Part shown: positions 12,574 to 24,142 of the stretch, piece by piece
Numbering within the stretch: position 1 is the first letter of the stretch
Layout of the letters: every line of letters begins with the position of its first letter
NCBI GenBank assembly: GCA_910574455.1
Contig: CAJSYZ010000004.1
Location: 4,164,599-4,228,598 of the forward strand
From: Trichaptum fuscoviolaceum
Taxonomy: Eukaryota > Basidiomycota > Agaricomycetes > Hymenochaetales > Trichaptaceae
Length of the DNA stretch: 64,000 nt
Direction of reading: 5' to 3'
The notes under the pieces: generated by a model
Database searches by the model: none
The model's input: the letters and a program-made list of their open reading frames with translations, nothing else
Told to the model about the DNA's origin: nothing
Position numbers and translations under genes: made by a program

Positions 12574-14912
12574 ATGGTTGCTCTTACTTCCCGCTTCGTT
12601 CTGCTCGCCGCACTGGTTGCCACTTCGTCTTTCGCACCGCTCTTGCCTGTTGTTAATGCTGGTGTCATCGCTGTTCGCCGTTCTCATCCTGAGTCGGGTG
12701 CCACCGGCGCTGTCTCAGCACAGGCTACTTCGATTGCTACGGCTGATAAGGGCAAAGGAAAGGAATTGACCGTGTTACCCCTCCCTACCTCTGCTAGCAA
12801 CACCAAAGACGGCAAGGACAAGAAGAAGCACCGTAAGGAGAAGTCCAAGGACAAGAAGGAGCATAGCAGGGTATGTCCCGTTTTTCTTCACATACGCACA
12901 CAACATCTGGGCTGACTAGGCTTAATAGTCGGTGGAAAGTATGGAAGTCCGAGACCCAGAGCATCATCACCATCACCACCACCATCATGATCGGCGCGAG
13001 GAGGCACAATCGGCTTTGAGTATGCAAATGCTCAAGCGTCACCACTCTCACCACCATCATCATCATCATGACAGGGAAGTGCAGGAAGCTGTTCTTGACA
13101 AACGTGCTCATGACCATGACCACGACCACGACAATGACACTGGTCACGATCACGACCATGATCACTCGAAGCGCACAACCACCCATGTTTATCTCAGTCC
13201 GGCGAATGCTGTGGCTTCCGACACTTGGGATCCCCTGGACCCTCTCATTGGAATCGGTAATATGCAGATCGGAGACGGGCGAGATGGATCTTACTCCGAT
13301 AACCATTATGTGCTCGGACCTGGGCCCATCCTCAAGAGAGAGCCGAGTCCTCACCATCACCATGGACACCATGATAAGATTGTCATGACTGGAGACAATG
13401 ATCATGTACACGTGCATGAGAGGAGGGAACCTCATCGCCACCATCATCACGGCGATAAGATTGTCATGACCGGTGACCACGACGATGTTCACATTCACGA
13501 ACGGGATGTTCGAGACTACATCCCGGAAGACAATGTGTTGAGTATGGGCCTTTCTCTCGACGTGGGCTCTGGAGACAACTGTGAGGTCGTGCATGGACGT
13601 TATGTGAGGTGTCGTGACGATCAAAAGCGTTCAATTCTTAAGCGTGACGATGCTGGAGTTCCTGGTACAGTGGATATAGTTGTGAGTCCTTTCTTATGTC
13701 TTGCAGTCTCAACATACTGATAGACTATGGACGTACCGACAGGCAGTAGGCAATACGCCCCAGCGACTTGCTTCGCTTGTCTTGTCTTCTGTGGGCAACA
13801 GCACGACCAACGGGACTGGCGATGGCGGCTCGTCAAAGGCTGCTTCATCTTCTGACGGCTCTTTCGTACTCGACGCCTCCAATTCTACGAAGACGCAGTT
13901 TTTTCTGGTGGCAATCCCATCGCACCCGTCCGTGGTAGCTAACGGAACTCTTGCGGAGGCGTTTTCGGCTCTTAACGCGACCTCGACTCCGCCGAACGGT
14001 GATGATATCAAGGTGACTCTTCAGGTTCCCGTCTTCAACCCTGATAAGGCTTCCATGACTCCTTTCTGCGCGACGTACGATACGAAGCCAAGTGCACCTG
14101 CTCCGCTGAATATGCTGGAATGCTTTGCAGCCGCCATTGGTGAAGATGGTAAGAGCCAGACATTTGCGTACAATCCGGACACGGGCGTTGTGAAGCCTAT
14201 GTGGATACTTGCGGATGAGACTCCTTCAACAGACAACACTACGTCGATGGCTGACTCTGGCAACTCAACGAACACGGGAAACTCGACATTGCCCGTGAAT
14301 GCTACGTCCTCTCTTGCAGCCCACTTCAAGGCTCTCGATTCAATCAAGGACACTGTGAGCAGCGACAATACTTCTACACCGGCAAGCCCTCAGAACGTGA
14401 CACTGGTCTTCACGCCTGTTGCTCCTGCCGTCCACGACGTGGAGGATCCTTCGGACGCTGCTGCGTTCAAACCAATTGCTTCTTCTGACTCTGCCGATAC
14501 TTCTGCTACTGCTTCTGCTTCTCTGGGTGGCATGTCTTCTTCCTCTAGCTCGGAGGTTAGTACTACCTTGACAGACAGCTCACTGGAAATCGATGTTGCG
14601 ACGACCACGGACACCAGTGTACCGACGTCAACGAGCTCTACTGATACTTCGGACGCCACTTCCGAGGCGACCGATGTCCCGCAAGAGACGGACGTCCAGC
14701 AGACATCCACCGATAGCGACGACTCGGCGAGCGCAACCAATACGTCTGATACGGACGCCACCTCGTCCTTACCTACGACAATGAGCACTGACACCGAATC
14801 TGACACCGACACGACAGATTCGGCAATGCCGACGTCGACACTGGACGCGAGCGCGATGGAGATGTTTCAGAAGCAGCCGGGCGCTGGGCGTTTGAGGTTC
14901 TTCCGAGTCTGA
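12574..14912 (+). CDS. Secreted histidine-rich protein with dibasic sites, 739 aa
   Basis: Three exons (12574-12870, 12929-13681, 13743-14912) join in phase 0. The ATG at 12574 begins a clear signal peptide: basic start, then a hydrophobic run ending in VVNA near residue 29. Then come a Lys-rich segment (about 70-99), a 9-His tract, a 7-His tract, an Asp-His alternation (HDHDHDHD) and two imperfect repeats, each with DKIVMTGD followed by VH(V/I)HER. Lys-Arg pairs occur at residues 135-136, 157-158, 180-181, 235-236, 332-333 and 337-338, each separating sequence blocks, as in Kex2-processed precursors. A folded-looking domain (about 350-500) has two Cys (FCATYDT and LECFAAA) and many N-x-S/T sites. 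The rest is Ser/Thr/Asp-rich. I do not recognise the family. Metal binding and secretion are inferences from composition. No GPI-type hydrophobic tail is seen. Confidence 0.8.
12959..13174 (+). repeat. His and Asp-His coding repeats
   Basis: Within exon 2 of the His-rich gene, CAT/CAC codons are mixed rather than uniform, which indicates selection for the amino acid and not simple DNA slippage. The segment encodes 9 His, 7 His and alternating His-Asp blocks, separated by Lys-Arg pairs at 13034-13039, 13100-13105 and 13169-13174. Confidence 0.75.
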
Positions 14913-16585
14913 TTTCCTCTCTCTTTACTCGGCATCTGATCGCAGTGCATGGGAACGGCGTGATGTAGTTGTATGCTGTATTAGTAGACTTTAGTAGATA
15001 ATTAGGTGTATGGTGCAATACAAGTAATGCGACCTTCGCGAAACTCATGGACGGGGACTAAGCTTCCGACGATCAAGGACGTTGGGCCATGTTTGGCTGT
15101 GTATATCTAAGCGGAGGCATTTCTTACTTAATATAGACATGCACTTTCGGGGTCCTGCTTTGTCGCCGACCTCAATGTGCGTCAATCGAGCAATTGTTTA
15201 AAACAGGATAATCAGAACCAAGTTAGCGTACAAACATCTAATGAAGCAGCACTACTACCCCTCCGCTCATTAAACAAGAAGGTTTTCGTATTAAAATCAT
15301 CTTTCCCTCGCTCAAAATCTTTGAGACTCGCTGTATCCAAACCTGATGAAACTGCACATTTTGATGTACTTTCAGCAGAGGGAGGGACGGGGAAGGGGAT
15401 TGCGTGCCTTGTATTTTGATCCTTCATGTTCCCGAGCATAGATGAATTTTGCACGGATCTCTCGGATTGGAAACGGGATTGACGATCTCGGATGTTCGTG
15501 CTACAAGGACGTAAACTGTGACGGCGATCCATTTCCCCCGGGTTGCATCAACTTGAGCTCGGCCGTGAGTGCTGAGGATTAGGTACGAGGGGATTGTGTG
15601 GGGCATAGTCCTTGTTGAGGGTGCAGGGGTGCAAAGTGGGACATGTAAAGTGCTTGTGACGCAGCGAGATAGTACGTAGCTGGAATCCCGCCGCGGCCTG
15701 AGAGAGAGACATGAGAGGCGCCGCTGCGTCAGTCTGTTATCGTAAGTCTGATAATATCAATTTCGAGACTTTGTACGTATGCGTGATGGTGATGTGCTCG
15801 CGGAGATGAATGAGATTGAGTTCTCGTACGCATGGGTCGGGGCGAGGCTGTGAGGGGGTGTTTGTCCGTGTTTCTATCCCTTGTTGTATTCGGAATATCT
15901 TGAGATTAGATTTGCGGTGTATCTCTCCCGCCGGACAATGCTCAGGCTGGCACGGTATCTAACAGAATCTAATCAGGGCATGAAATGGTGTGTCAGTGAG
16001 TTATTTTCATTTTGGATAGAGGAGAAGAACTCAACAACGCATGCCAAAAGGCTCAGCTCGGACCGGTGTGTCTCAAGTGTCGTTTCGAAAATATTGATGT
16101 CGAAGGGCCACGAGAAGGGAAGCTATGTAGTTGTGCGTATGTACTATTGCTGGGGTACTATGGCCAGTGCGACGACTTCCATTTACTATTTGAATTGATG
16201 ATCAGCAACGTCGATTCGGGAGCAATATCCCTTACGCTCCGGAGTCGAGCAGAAGCTTTGAGATGCTGGTAGATGAGCGCTATGGAAGAAAGTAGAGTTC
16301 CCTGTTTTTGAACACGATGTACATTGACAAGTTAGATTTATCAGCTTTGCATTGACTATGCGACCCGATATGGACAAATCGGAAGTATATCCGGAGCAGA
16401 GGTATCTCCGGGGTCCCTTCAGAAGTAGTTGTATGCGGAGTACGCGCCCAGTTCCTCAAGAATCAGCACTTAACCATCACCATGTTCACCCCCGGTCTCT
16501 TTACCTCCCTCCTCTCCTTCCTCTTCTCCCATCATCTGCACTGCTCTTACCAGTGTGCCGTGCATACGCCCGATAATTGTTATAT
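14913..16585. other. 1.7 kb spacer upstream of factor B
   Basis: No gene is recognised. Short ORFs at 15.2-15.5 kb (-) and 15.9-16.3 kb (+) lack similarity and start codons in convincing context. A pyrimidine-rich tract (CTCCCTCCTCTCCTTCC and more) at about 16500-16535 lies just before the factor B start, as is common in fungal promoters. Confidence 0.5.
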
Positions 16586-19500
16586 ATGATGTCGGCGAGC
16601 TTGCGACGCCCGGACGTTAACCACCCGAACCATGAGCATGCAGGCGGCGTCCAGCGTCGACGTCGAGGTGCTGCACGACTGTCTTGCGCCGAGTGCAGGA
16701 GGCTGAAGCTACGCTGTGATCGGTGGGTAGCAGAAGACTTGAAATTATTCGAGTCATCTCTGACACGCCGATTATATCTAGGAAGGTGCCTTGCGAGTCT
16801 TGTGTGAAGAGAGGTTGTGCAGCAATATGTCCAGATGGTGTGTGCTCATCGTTGAGCTCTCTTTCTTATCAACCTCGTTAATTTTGAACTGCTAGGATCA
16901 TTGACGACTGGAAAGGGCAACCGGTATGCTCTGCGACAATATTCAAGCTTCAATATGCTCATTAGTGTGTTGCGTCAAGTTTTGTCCTAGCCTCCACACA
17001 AGAGCTTCACGAGAAGATTTCTGAGCTGTGTTGTCGTGTGCGGGAGCTCGAGGATGCCCTGCGAGAGTCACATCAGAATCTCTCCCACGAAGTTCACCCA
17101 CTCTTGACAGAGGACCTCTTAAAAATCAAAGCTCCCTTGCAGCGTGAGCCCAATTCAGACCGCGATCCCGTCGTGAATGGCGGGATCAAGGAGGAGCCCA
17201 CTCCAGATGTCGTCGACTCGTTCGGCTCCCTCTCCATCACACACACAGGAAGAACAAAGTTCTACGGACACACTGCCAACTCCTGGGTACGTGGATACGC
17301 TGATGAGCGCTAATCTGTCTTATAATCTTTCTTCTATCTCTTCAATCGTCGGATATTAATTTTCCATCATACAGTATTTTCTTCAAGTAAGCTGCCATCT
17401 TCCTCACACGTGTTCGGCATTGTTCATCGAAAATTTCTTCTGTGTCTGTTGGATAGAATGAAGAACCAGAAGAAGATCACTCCGAGGACAGGACTCAAGT
17501 GCTCGAGACTATTCTTCCTCCAGAGATCTTAGCTCTAGGGTCAGCGTTCCCGACATCGCCTACTAACTCTCCTATCACACATACACATGAGCGATTCAAT
17601 AGCCTCGTCGGCTACCTCCCTGGTGTTGCGCGAGCAGTTGAGTTGCGTGACATCTACTATCAACGGGCAGCATGGATGTAAGTACCCTTCTCAATCCTCT
17701 CATCTCGAGCCGGAGGTCCGGTGCGGACGGCAACTACCTGAAGCCCCCCACTCGCGCGCATCCTCTATCCTGCATCGCACTTACGCACGTTCGGTCTCGT
17801 CATGCAGGTATAATCCGGTCACGCGCGAACAGTTCGACGAAGAGGTGTTCTCCCATTTCTACAGCGACAGTTATGCGCCGCCGTCCCCACCGTCGCCAAA
17901 TGACTCGGCGTCTTCCCATCGGCTCGCGCTGATGTTCATCATTCTGGCGTTTGGGACGCTCATGGACCCTGCTCTGCCGAGATACAACCTCGAGGCGGAG
18001 AAGTACCACCAGCTGTCCCGCGCAGCGCTTTTCAAAAGCGCCATCTTCGAGGACCCAACACTACACGCAGTCCAGGCCCTGGTGAGTTTGATTCGATCAA
18101 CCTTGTGACCTTCCCTCGAATCCTATACCTTTCTTTGGATCCTTGTGCTGGGGTGCCGAAGTCAGGCCATGTTTCCGCTTCATTCATGCAACCCAATCCC
18201 CTGCGTATGAATGGTGCCCTCGAGTAGTTCGCCTTCACTCAAACTTTATATGTGTTATCTTTATACACCCTTCCCGAGGCCCTCCCCACAAGGCGACATT
18301 CATTTACGCTGTAGGAGTCCCACAATGCCCGTAGCCGTGCCATAGGCTATCTTGGCTCGGGTGTTCCGATTTTGTACCACTTTACGTGTCAAGAGCTCTG
18401 GAAGGCACGGAAATGCTAACTTTAGAATGAACTTTAATAGTTCCTGATGTCGGACTACCTTTTCCTGGCCGACCGACATGGGACCGGCAGTGGATCTAGG
18501 TGGGTCATCATGGGCTTCGCTGTCAAGCTTGCACAAAGCGTGAGTGCATTCATTCGTTCGCCCTTGTTGAAGAGCCTCAGCTGATCATTGGCTCCTGTTT
18601 TGCATAGATTGGACTTCGTAAGTGCAGACGCTTTGTTCGGCACTCTCAAGACCATTGACTTTAGACGCTCTGTGCCTCTAGATCGCGATGGTACGAAATG
18701 GGGCATGCTCAACAATGAGAAGGAAACACTCATCCGACGCGTCACGTTCTGGGAGCTGTATACGTACGATTCATGGCAGGTAAATCGATTAATTCTTTTC
18801 TCAGTGCATAGAGGCGAGTTGGGTAGTGATACTGAAATTCATTTCGCTTGCAGTGCCTGACTTTTGGTCGTCCTCCGTCGTTTTCACTATCCCATGTCGA
18901 CTGCAAGTTCCCCCATCCCACAGAGGACCCTTCCGGAGAGAGAAGCTGTAAGTGTTTCACATCAACGCATTGTCACATCTTCATCTCATATATTGATTGA
19001 CATCGACGAATTCTAGTTGATACATGGAAACATCGTTTCTCCGCGGAGTGCATGAGTATCGTGCACGACCAAGCATTCGGCGCGAAGACGCCGAGCTACC
19101 AGACAATCCTGCAACTCGATCGCAAGCTGCGAGCGTTCCCCGTCCCGCCCGTTTTGCAAATTGCGGGCTTTGGAAATAGTGGGAGCAATAGTGAGACCAG
19201 TGGTGCCGCATTCGCGTGCGCCGATACCTTAGGGTTAATCATGCAGAGACATATTGTCTTGGCTATTAGGGAAATGAGTAAGTACATCTTTCTTTTCTGA
19301 GAAGGAATTTGTGCTGGATGCTGATGCAAGAGTGTGACAGATCTGTTGTACATGCACAGAGGCTTCTTTGCGCGTGCAATCAGTGATAATCCAAAAGACC
19401 CCCTGGGGTCTTCGTATGGGACATCTGTCATTGCTGCCTATCGTAGTGCAGGCTCGCTGGTCGCGCTCCTTCGAAACCTGGATACTCAGCTTCCGGAGCC

Positions 19501-20729
19501 TACTGAGCGTTTGTGGTTCTTGTGGACACATCTATTCTCCTGTGCAGTACGTTTTCATGTCTTGTCCAGGTAGAATGCTATTATCTGACATGTTGTTTTA
19601 AAAAGGTTGTTCTTGGTACTATTGTAACTCGATGCCCGTCTATGAGTCTGGCACCCTCAGCGCTCGTGCAGCTTGACTCAGCTTGCGAGCTGTTTGAGAA
19701 AGTGGCAGATACTTTCAGGGCGACGAAAGTTTTGGTATGATTCTTGTCGTGGTTCACGCATGAACGCAAGCTCACTCGACACTTTAGATGATAATGAAAA
19801 ACCTGCAGCGAAAAGCGCACGTCTCCCTGGTGGAGTTTAGAGAGGGCAGGCAGTCGCCGCTTACTAGCATATCGCCATACAGGTCCATTTTGGACGGAAC
19901 ACCAGAGCCGACTGATGATGATGAGCTCTCGAAGCTTGGTGGTAAAACACGCCTCATCTCACAGAAAGATCTGTCGAAGTCTCCTTCACCACAGGTTGTC
20001 ACCCGTTCGCCAAATACGCACAACCCGATCGTGCCTTTGCCATTGCCGGACGCGAGCATGGGCGTGCACCCGTCTGTCGTCGAATATCTCTCCACGTTCA
20101 ATTTCGGAGCCCCACAGCAGAATGGTAGAGAGGCGGGACAGATGTATGTGCCGGCTCAGGATCAGACGATGTACACTTCGACGCCCTCGGGAAGTTCCGG
20201 AGGACCGTATAGTTTGTCGAATGGGGGCGCTGGCGCGATGCACTTCCATCCGAATGTTGAGCTGCATGCTCAGACACACAACCTGACTTCTGCTGCTGAA
20301 GCGCTGGCGCAGTCGCAGACAAGCCCCTCATCCGCTGGGTCAAGCGGTATGCATAGTATGGTGGGCCCTTCGCCTCAGCAATCCCCTGTGCACACTCGTG
20401 GACCCCACGTCCCTATTGTCGCGCATCCCCAATCACAGCAACAGCAACAGCAGTATTTCCCGCAATACTTCCCTGTGTTTGACTATGGATCAGGGAGCGC
20501 CGCTGCGAATGGGTCTCAGGGAGGGTACGGGCAAATACAGCCGCTTGCCACTCCGGGTGGCGTGAATGGGGTGTTAGACGGACGATTTGAGCATGGACAT
20601 GCGATGGCGTATGAGCCCGCTGAACAGGAAGGGACTGGGTACGCAAATGGGAGGCAAAGCTTGACCCCTGAGGCAAGTGTGCATACGACCTGGATGGACT
20701 TCGTGTCACAGATGAGCATGAATATGTAA
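16586..20729 (+). CDS. Zn2Cys6 transcription factor B, paralogue of factor A
   Basis: Start is the ATG at 16586 or 16589 (MSASLRRPDVNH). The zinc cluster reads CAECRRLKLRCDR plus KVPCESCVKRGCAAICPDG, the second half in one uninterrupted exon, unlike factor A. The linker LHEKISELCCRVRELEDAL aligns with that of factor A, as do HPLL, LLKIK and PLQRE. Micro-exons at 17375-17386 (12 nt, YFLQ) and 18608-18617 (10 nt) match those of A. An intron splitting AAWM from YNPVTREQF is present here but absent from A. The fungal-specific TF domain continues through FWELYTYDSWQ, CLTFGRPPSFSLSHVDCK and MSIVHDQAFGAKTPSYQTI. The C-terminal tail is S/P/G/Q-rich with QQQQQQ. It is a nuclear DNA-binding regulator with unknown targets. 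A and B are head to head, about 5.7 kb apart, around the His-rich gene. Confidence 0.88.
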
Positions 20730-21194
20730 GGTCGCTGAGTAGATCATTTCTCTCTCTTATTTCTCCGTTGGAAGTCTCGACTGCTGTAGATGTTGGCTGT
20801 TAGCGCTCAATTTCCGTTATTCTTGTCAGTTTGTAAGCCTATTTGCGTCTTGTATTTTTCTGTTTTATCAAAGCATTACCAGAAGTTGTTCTTTCTTGAT
20901 GTAATCTTGTAACCGTAGTGCGATGTAGACCAGAATATATTTATCATTACACACCGATAGGTATCTAACAAATGTCAAGTTCCGCGTTTTTTTCGACGTT
21001 TTTGTGGAGATCAAGTTACCGAGCCCCTGATGCAGAGTTCGTGACCAATGTGCATTGACAGGAATTCCCCGAATGACGGGAGAATCCTACAACTTGAACG
21101 CCATCAGCACGAGGTTCGTACGGGGCGTCCCTCGGGGTACTTGTAGTCTCTTGAAACATTTTGAACAAATAGCGCGACGCGTGGCAGCCATCTT
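20730..21194. other. Convergent 3' spacer
   Basis: 465 bp between the stops of factor B and RPC25. It is T-rich and holds the two 3' UTRs; nothing else is recognised. Confidence 0.55.
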
Positions 21195-22207
21195 CTAGCC
21201 TTCTTCCATTCCATCGTCTTCTTCTTGTGGCGGTTTCCACCACGGTAGAGGTCCGAGACCTTGTTCTGCAATAGAACACTGCGAAAATCGAGAGAATGGC
21301 GGGATGGGCGGGGTTCAGACAAATAAACCGTTATTACATGGGTCGAAAGACACTGATGGATGCACTCACAGTGATAGAGTAAGGAGGACGTCTTCTCTCT
21401 GCCTTGCCCATCATCACTCCCTCAGCGGCCTTGGGAGGGCCGGGTTCGTCATCGTAGAACTCGTCGCTCTCAACCCGTACACGCACGGTCTCACCCGCGT
21501 CAATGTACATGCGCTCGGACGTCGGGGTGTCAAGCAGTTCGTGCGTGGTCGGGACGTGTTCAGGATCGGTCTCGGGGGCTTCATATGATGGAAACCAGAA
21601 GTGGGCGCGTTCAGTTGGGTCGCTTTAAGCATTTTGAATGTGAGATCGGGATTGTTTAATCAAGTCGGCAAATACGTACAATGCTGATGGCGTTGGAAGG
21701 TATATTAGCGGGATGTACATGTCGTCGAAGAAGTCGACAGAGACTGGAGGACATTAATTTGTGTCAGAATGCATGTATGCATATGGAAATTGCAACTTGC
21801 CTCGAATGCCTTCTTCATCGGAGGATTTGATCTTTGCTAGAATGACTTCACCGGCAAATGGTCGGAATACGACAAGGCGAAAGATGACTGATGAAAGAGC
21901 AATGCAAGATGAACGACCGTTTCAGTTACGCGTAGTAGATCAGACGCACCTTTATACCACAAACACCCATCACCATACCTCACCTTCCCCTCCCCGCACT
22001 GAGAAATATCGAATATGCATATACAGAGACCGACATCGTGCAACACCTTGTTGGCGTATTTCTTGTTGAGCTCGCTGATTATGGCCTGCTCTGCGGGTAA
22101 ACCGAATGTACTCGGATGGAGGGCCACAGTGTCCTGAAGAACAAGTCAGAAGGTATTCAATGGTTTCGTTAGGATGAACGTACCTTGATGGTCGACAATA
22201 CGAACAT
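21195..22207 (-). CDS. RPC25: RNA polymerase III subunit RPC25 (RPC8)
   Basis: Six exons (22207-22184, 22133-21950, 21887-21801, 21743-21680, 21622-21370, 21278-21195) join in frame to 231 residues. The first exon encodes just MFVLSTIK. The N-terminal Rpb7-type domain follows: LHPSTFGLPAEQAI, NKKYANKVLHDVGLC and GDGCLWYK, then VIFRLVVFRPFAGEVILAKI. The C-terminal OB-type domain reads VSVDFFDDMYIPLIYLP and ends in GLGPLPWWKPP plus acidic residues. With RPC17 it forms the Pol III stalk, needed for initiation at tRNA and 5S genes. Intron 3 (21800-21744) uses a GC donor (GCAAGT) with a normal CAG acceptor, and intron 4 ends in AAG. Confidence 0.92.
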
Positions 22208-22488
22208 GATATACAGTGAGATTCCTGTTTTATGGACTTGTTGGACAACGAGAAGCGGTATATTTTAACAGTAAAATGTTCATGTTCCAGTACGAGTGCA
22301 TGCGCACAGCACACGGAAGTATAGGAAAACTTGTAGCCTAGCGCTGAACTCGGCGGGCGTCTATCCTGACCCTGATTATCCTATTACGGTCAACGGCGGT
22401 TTCGGCAAGATTTTTCGTGTTCCTCTGCTGCAGCGCAGAAGTAAGCGCAACAGTTTGTCTTGGACAACGACCACGGCTGGACGTCAAT

Positions 22489-23759
22489 ATGTCTTCTTCG
22501 TCAAATTTAGCTGATATGCAACCTCCACCCTCAGAAAGTACTACTTCCCTGAGCTGGTTTCCAGCAAAATCCTACCTCCATCTTGTCGCCGGAGGGTGAG
22601 CTTTTTCACTGGCAAAACTGCGTCTGACTTCGTTCGAATACTCATATGACTTTTCGTCCTTGATAGGCTCGGGGGAATGTGCGGCGCAATAATCACATCT
22701 CCGTTTGACGTTGTGAAGACGCGTCTTCAGTCTGACCTGTTCCGAGAGAAGCACGCAAACATCGGTTTGGTAGCAGAGGGGGCGTCAGGCTCTGCTGTTT
22801 TGGTTTCTCGGCGGCCTGGTGGTCTGCTATACAACTTTGTCGAGACCGGATACATTCTCAAGTACGTACGCGATGATTGTCTGCGTCTGTCCGAAATCTC
22901 ATCGCTTATCACGTTCCTAGAGATATATATCAGAACGAGTCTCCGCGCGCCCTATTCAAAGGGCTGGGTCCGACTCTCGTCGGAGTTGTCCCTGCTCGTT
23001 CAATCAACTTCTTCACGTACGGAAACGGCAAACAAATAATCGCGAACACATTCAATGATGGCGTCGAAAATTCTTTTGTACACGTTACTGCTGCAACGTT
23101 TGCTGGAATCGCAACCGGCACGGTGACGAACCCAATCTGGGTGGTCAAGACGCGCATGCAACTATCTGCCTCTGAAACAAGAACCGCTGCGTCATCTCTG
23201 CTAGAAAACAAAGCGAGGCAGTCGGGCTTATTAGGTGAATCTCTACTTGTGATAAAGAAGATTGCGCGCGAGGAAGGGGTGCGCGGCTTCTACAAGGGTC
23301 TAACGGCGAGCTATCTCGGCGTGACGGAGACCGCAATTCAATGGACTCTGTACGAGCGGCTGAAGAAACTAACGCGTAATACAGAAGGAAAAGGTGGGGC
23401 TGTTGAATGGCTGGGTATGCTAGGTAGTGCGGGTTCAGCGAAGTGCGTTGCTACCCTTATCACCTATCCTCATGAGGTTCGTATTCTCCTATCTCTTTAC
23501 ACAAAGCGACAGTGGATAATTGACCCATTTTCATTACCAGGTTATTCGGACACGTCTACGGCAGCCCCTCGTTAACGGAAGATTGAAATACACCGGTTTA
23601 TTGCAGACTCTAAGACTTGTTATCGCAGAGGAAGGCGCAGCATCACTCTATGGAGGCTTATCAGCTCACCTTATGCGTGTGGTACCGAATGCAGCAGTTA
23701 TGTACGCCATCTACGAAGGTGTCTTGCGGTGGGGCGGAATTCACGATAAGCATTCATAA
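22489..23759 (+). CDS. RIM2: Mitochondrial pyrimidine-nucleotide carrier, RIM2-like
   Basis: Four exons (22489-22595, 22667-22861, 22921-23476, 23541-23759) give 358 residues with the three-fold repeat of the mitochondrial carrier family. The three PX[DE]XX[KR]-type signatures are PFDVVKTRL, PIWVVKTRM and PHEVIRTRL. The Trp in the second signature and the long first loop are typical of the RIM2/SLC25A33/36 branch, which exchanges pyrimidine (deoxy)nucleotides across the inner mitochondrial membrane. ALFKGLGPTLVGVVPARSI and GFYKGLTASYLGVTETAIQ are the conserved even-helix motifs. It is divergent from RPC25 with a 281 bp shared promoter. Substrate assignment rests on family resemblance. Confidence 0.9.
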
Positions 23760-24142
23760 CAGACTTCACCACCCCCTCCCCGCTTCTTCCTCTATTTCAT
23801 TTTGAATATCATCTAGATCCGTTGCATGGCCGCCTCTTTTTTGCATATATTTATTCCCTTTTCGTTTTCACAACGTTAAAAACCCTGCTTTTTTGTTTTC
23901 GTCGAAAAGTTTAGTCTTAATAAGTAAATAAGATCGCTTTCCTCTGCATATGTTACATCCGGTACAAATCTATGTACTATAGTCAATATTAAAAAGCTTC
24001 ATGCTTTTGTTAATGCAACCCCCACTTCTTTCGGAACAATCCCATCACTCATGCTATGTTCATATCACCCATTTATTGCACGGTTCCAGCAATTTCATAA
24101 TGAACCTTTCCTTGCGAAAACAATTTCGTTGATATGCTTCAA
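23760..24142. other. Convergent 3' spacer
   Basis: 383 bp between the stops of RIM2 and the thioesterase gene. AT-rich with T-runs, fitting 3' UTRs; no further feature seen. Confidence 0.55.

Noticed and set aside
12794..13624. 276-codon minus-strand frame opposite the His-rich exon
   Set aside because: It is the antisense of His/Asp codons (giving Val/Met/Ile runs) and lies across the real gene.
15212..15532. 106-codon minus frame as a small gene
   Set aside because: No ATG in good context, no homology, and no conserved splice structure.
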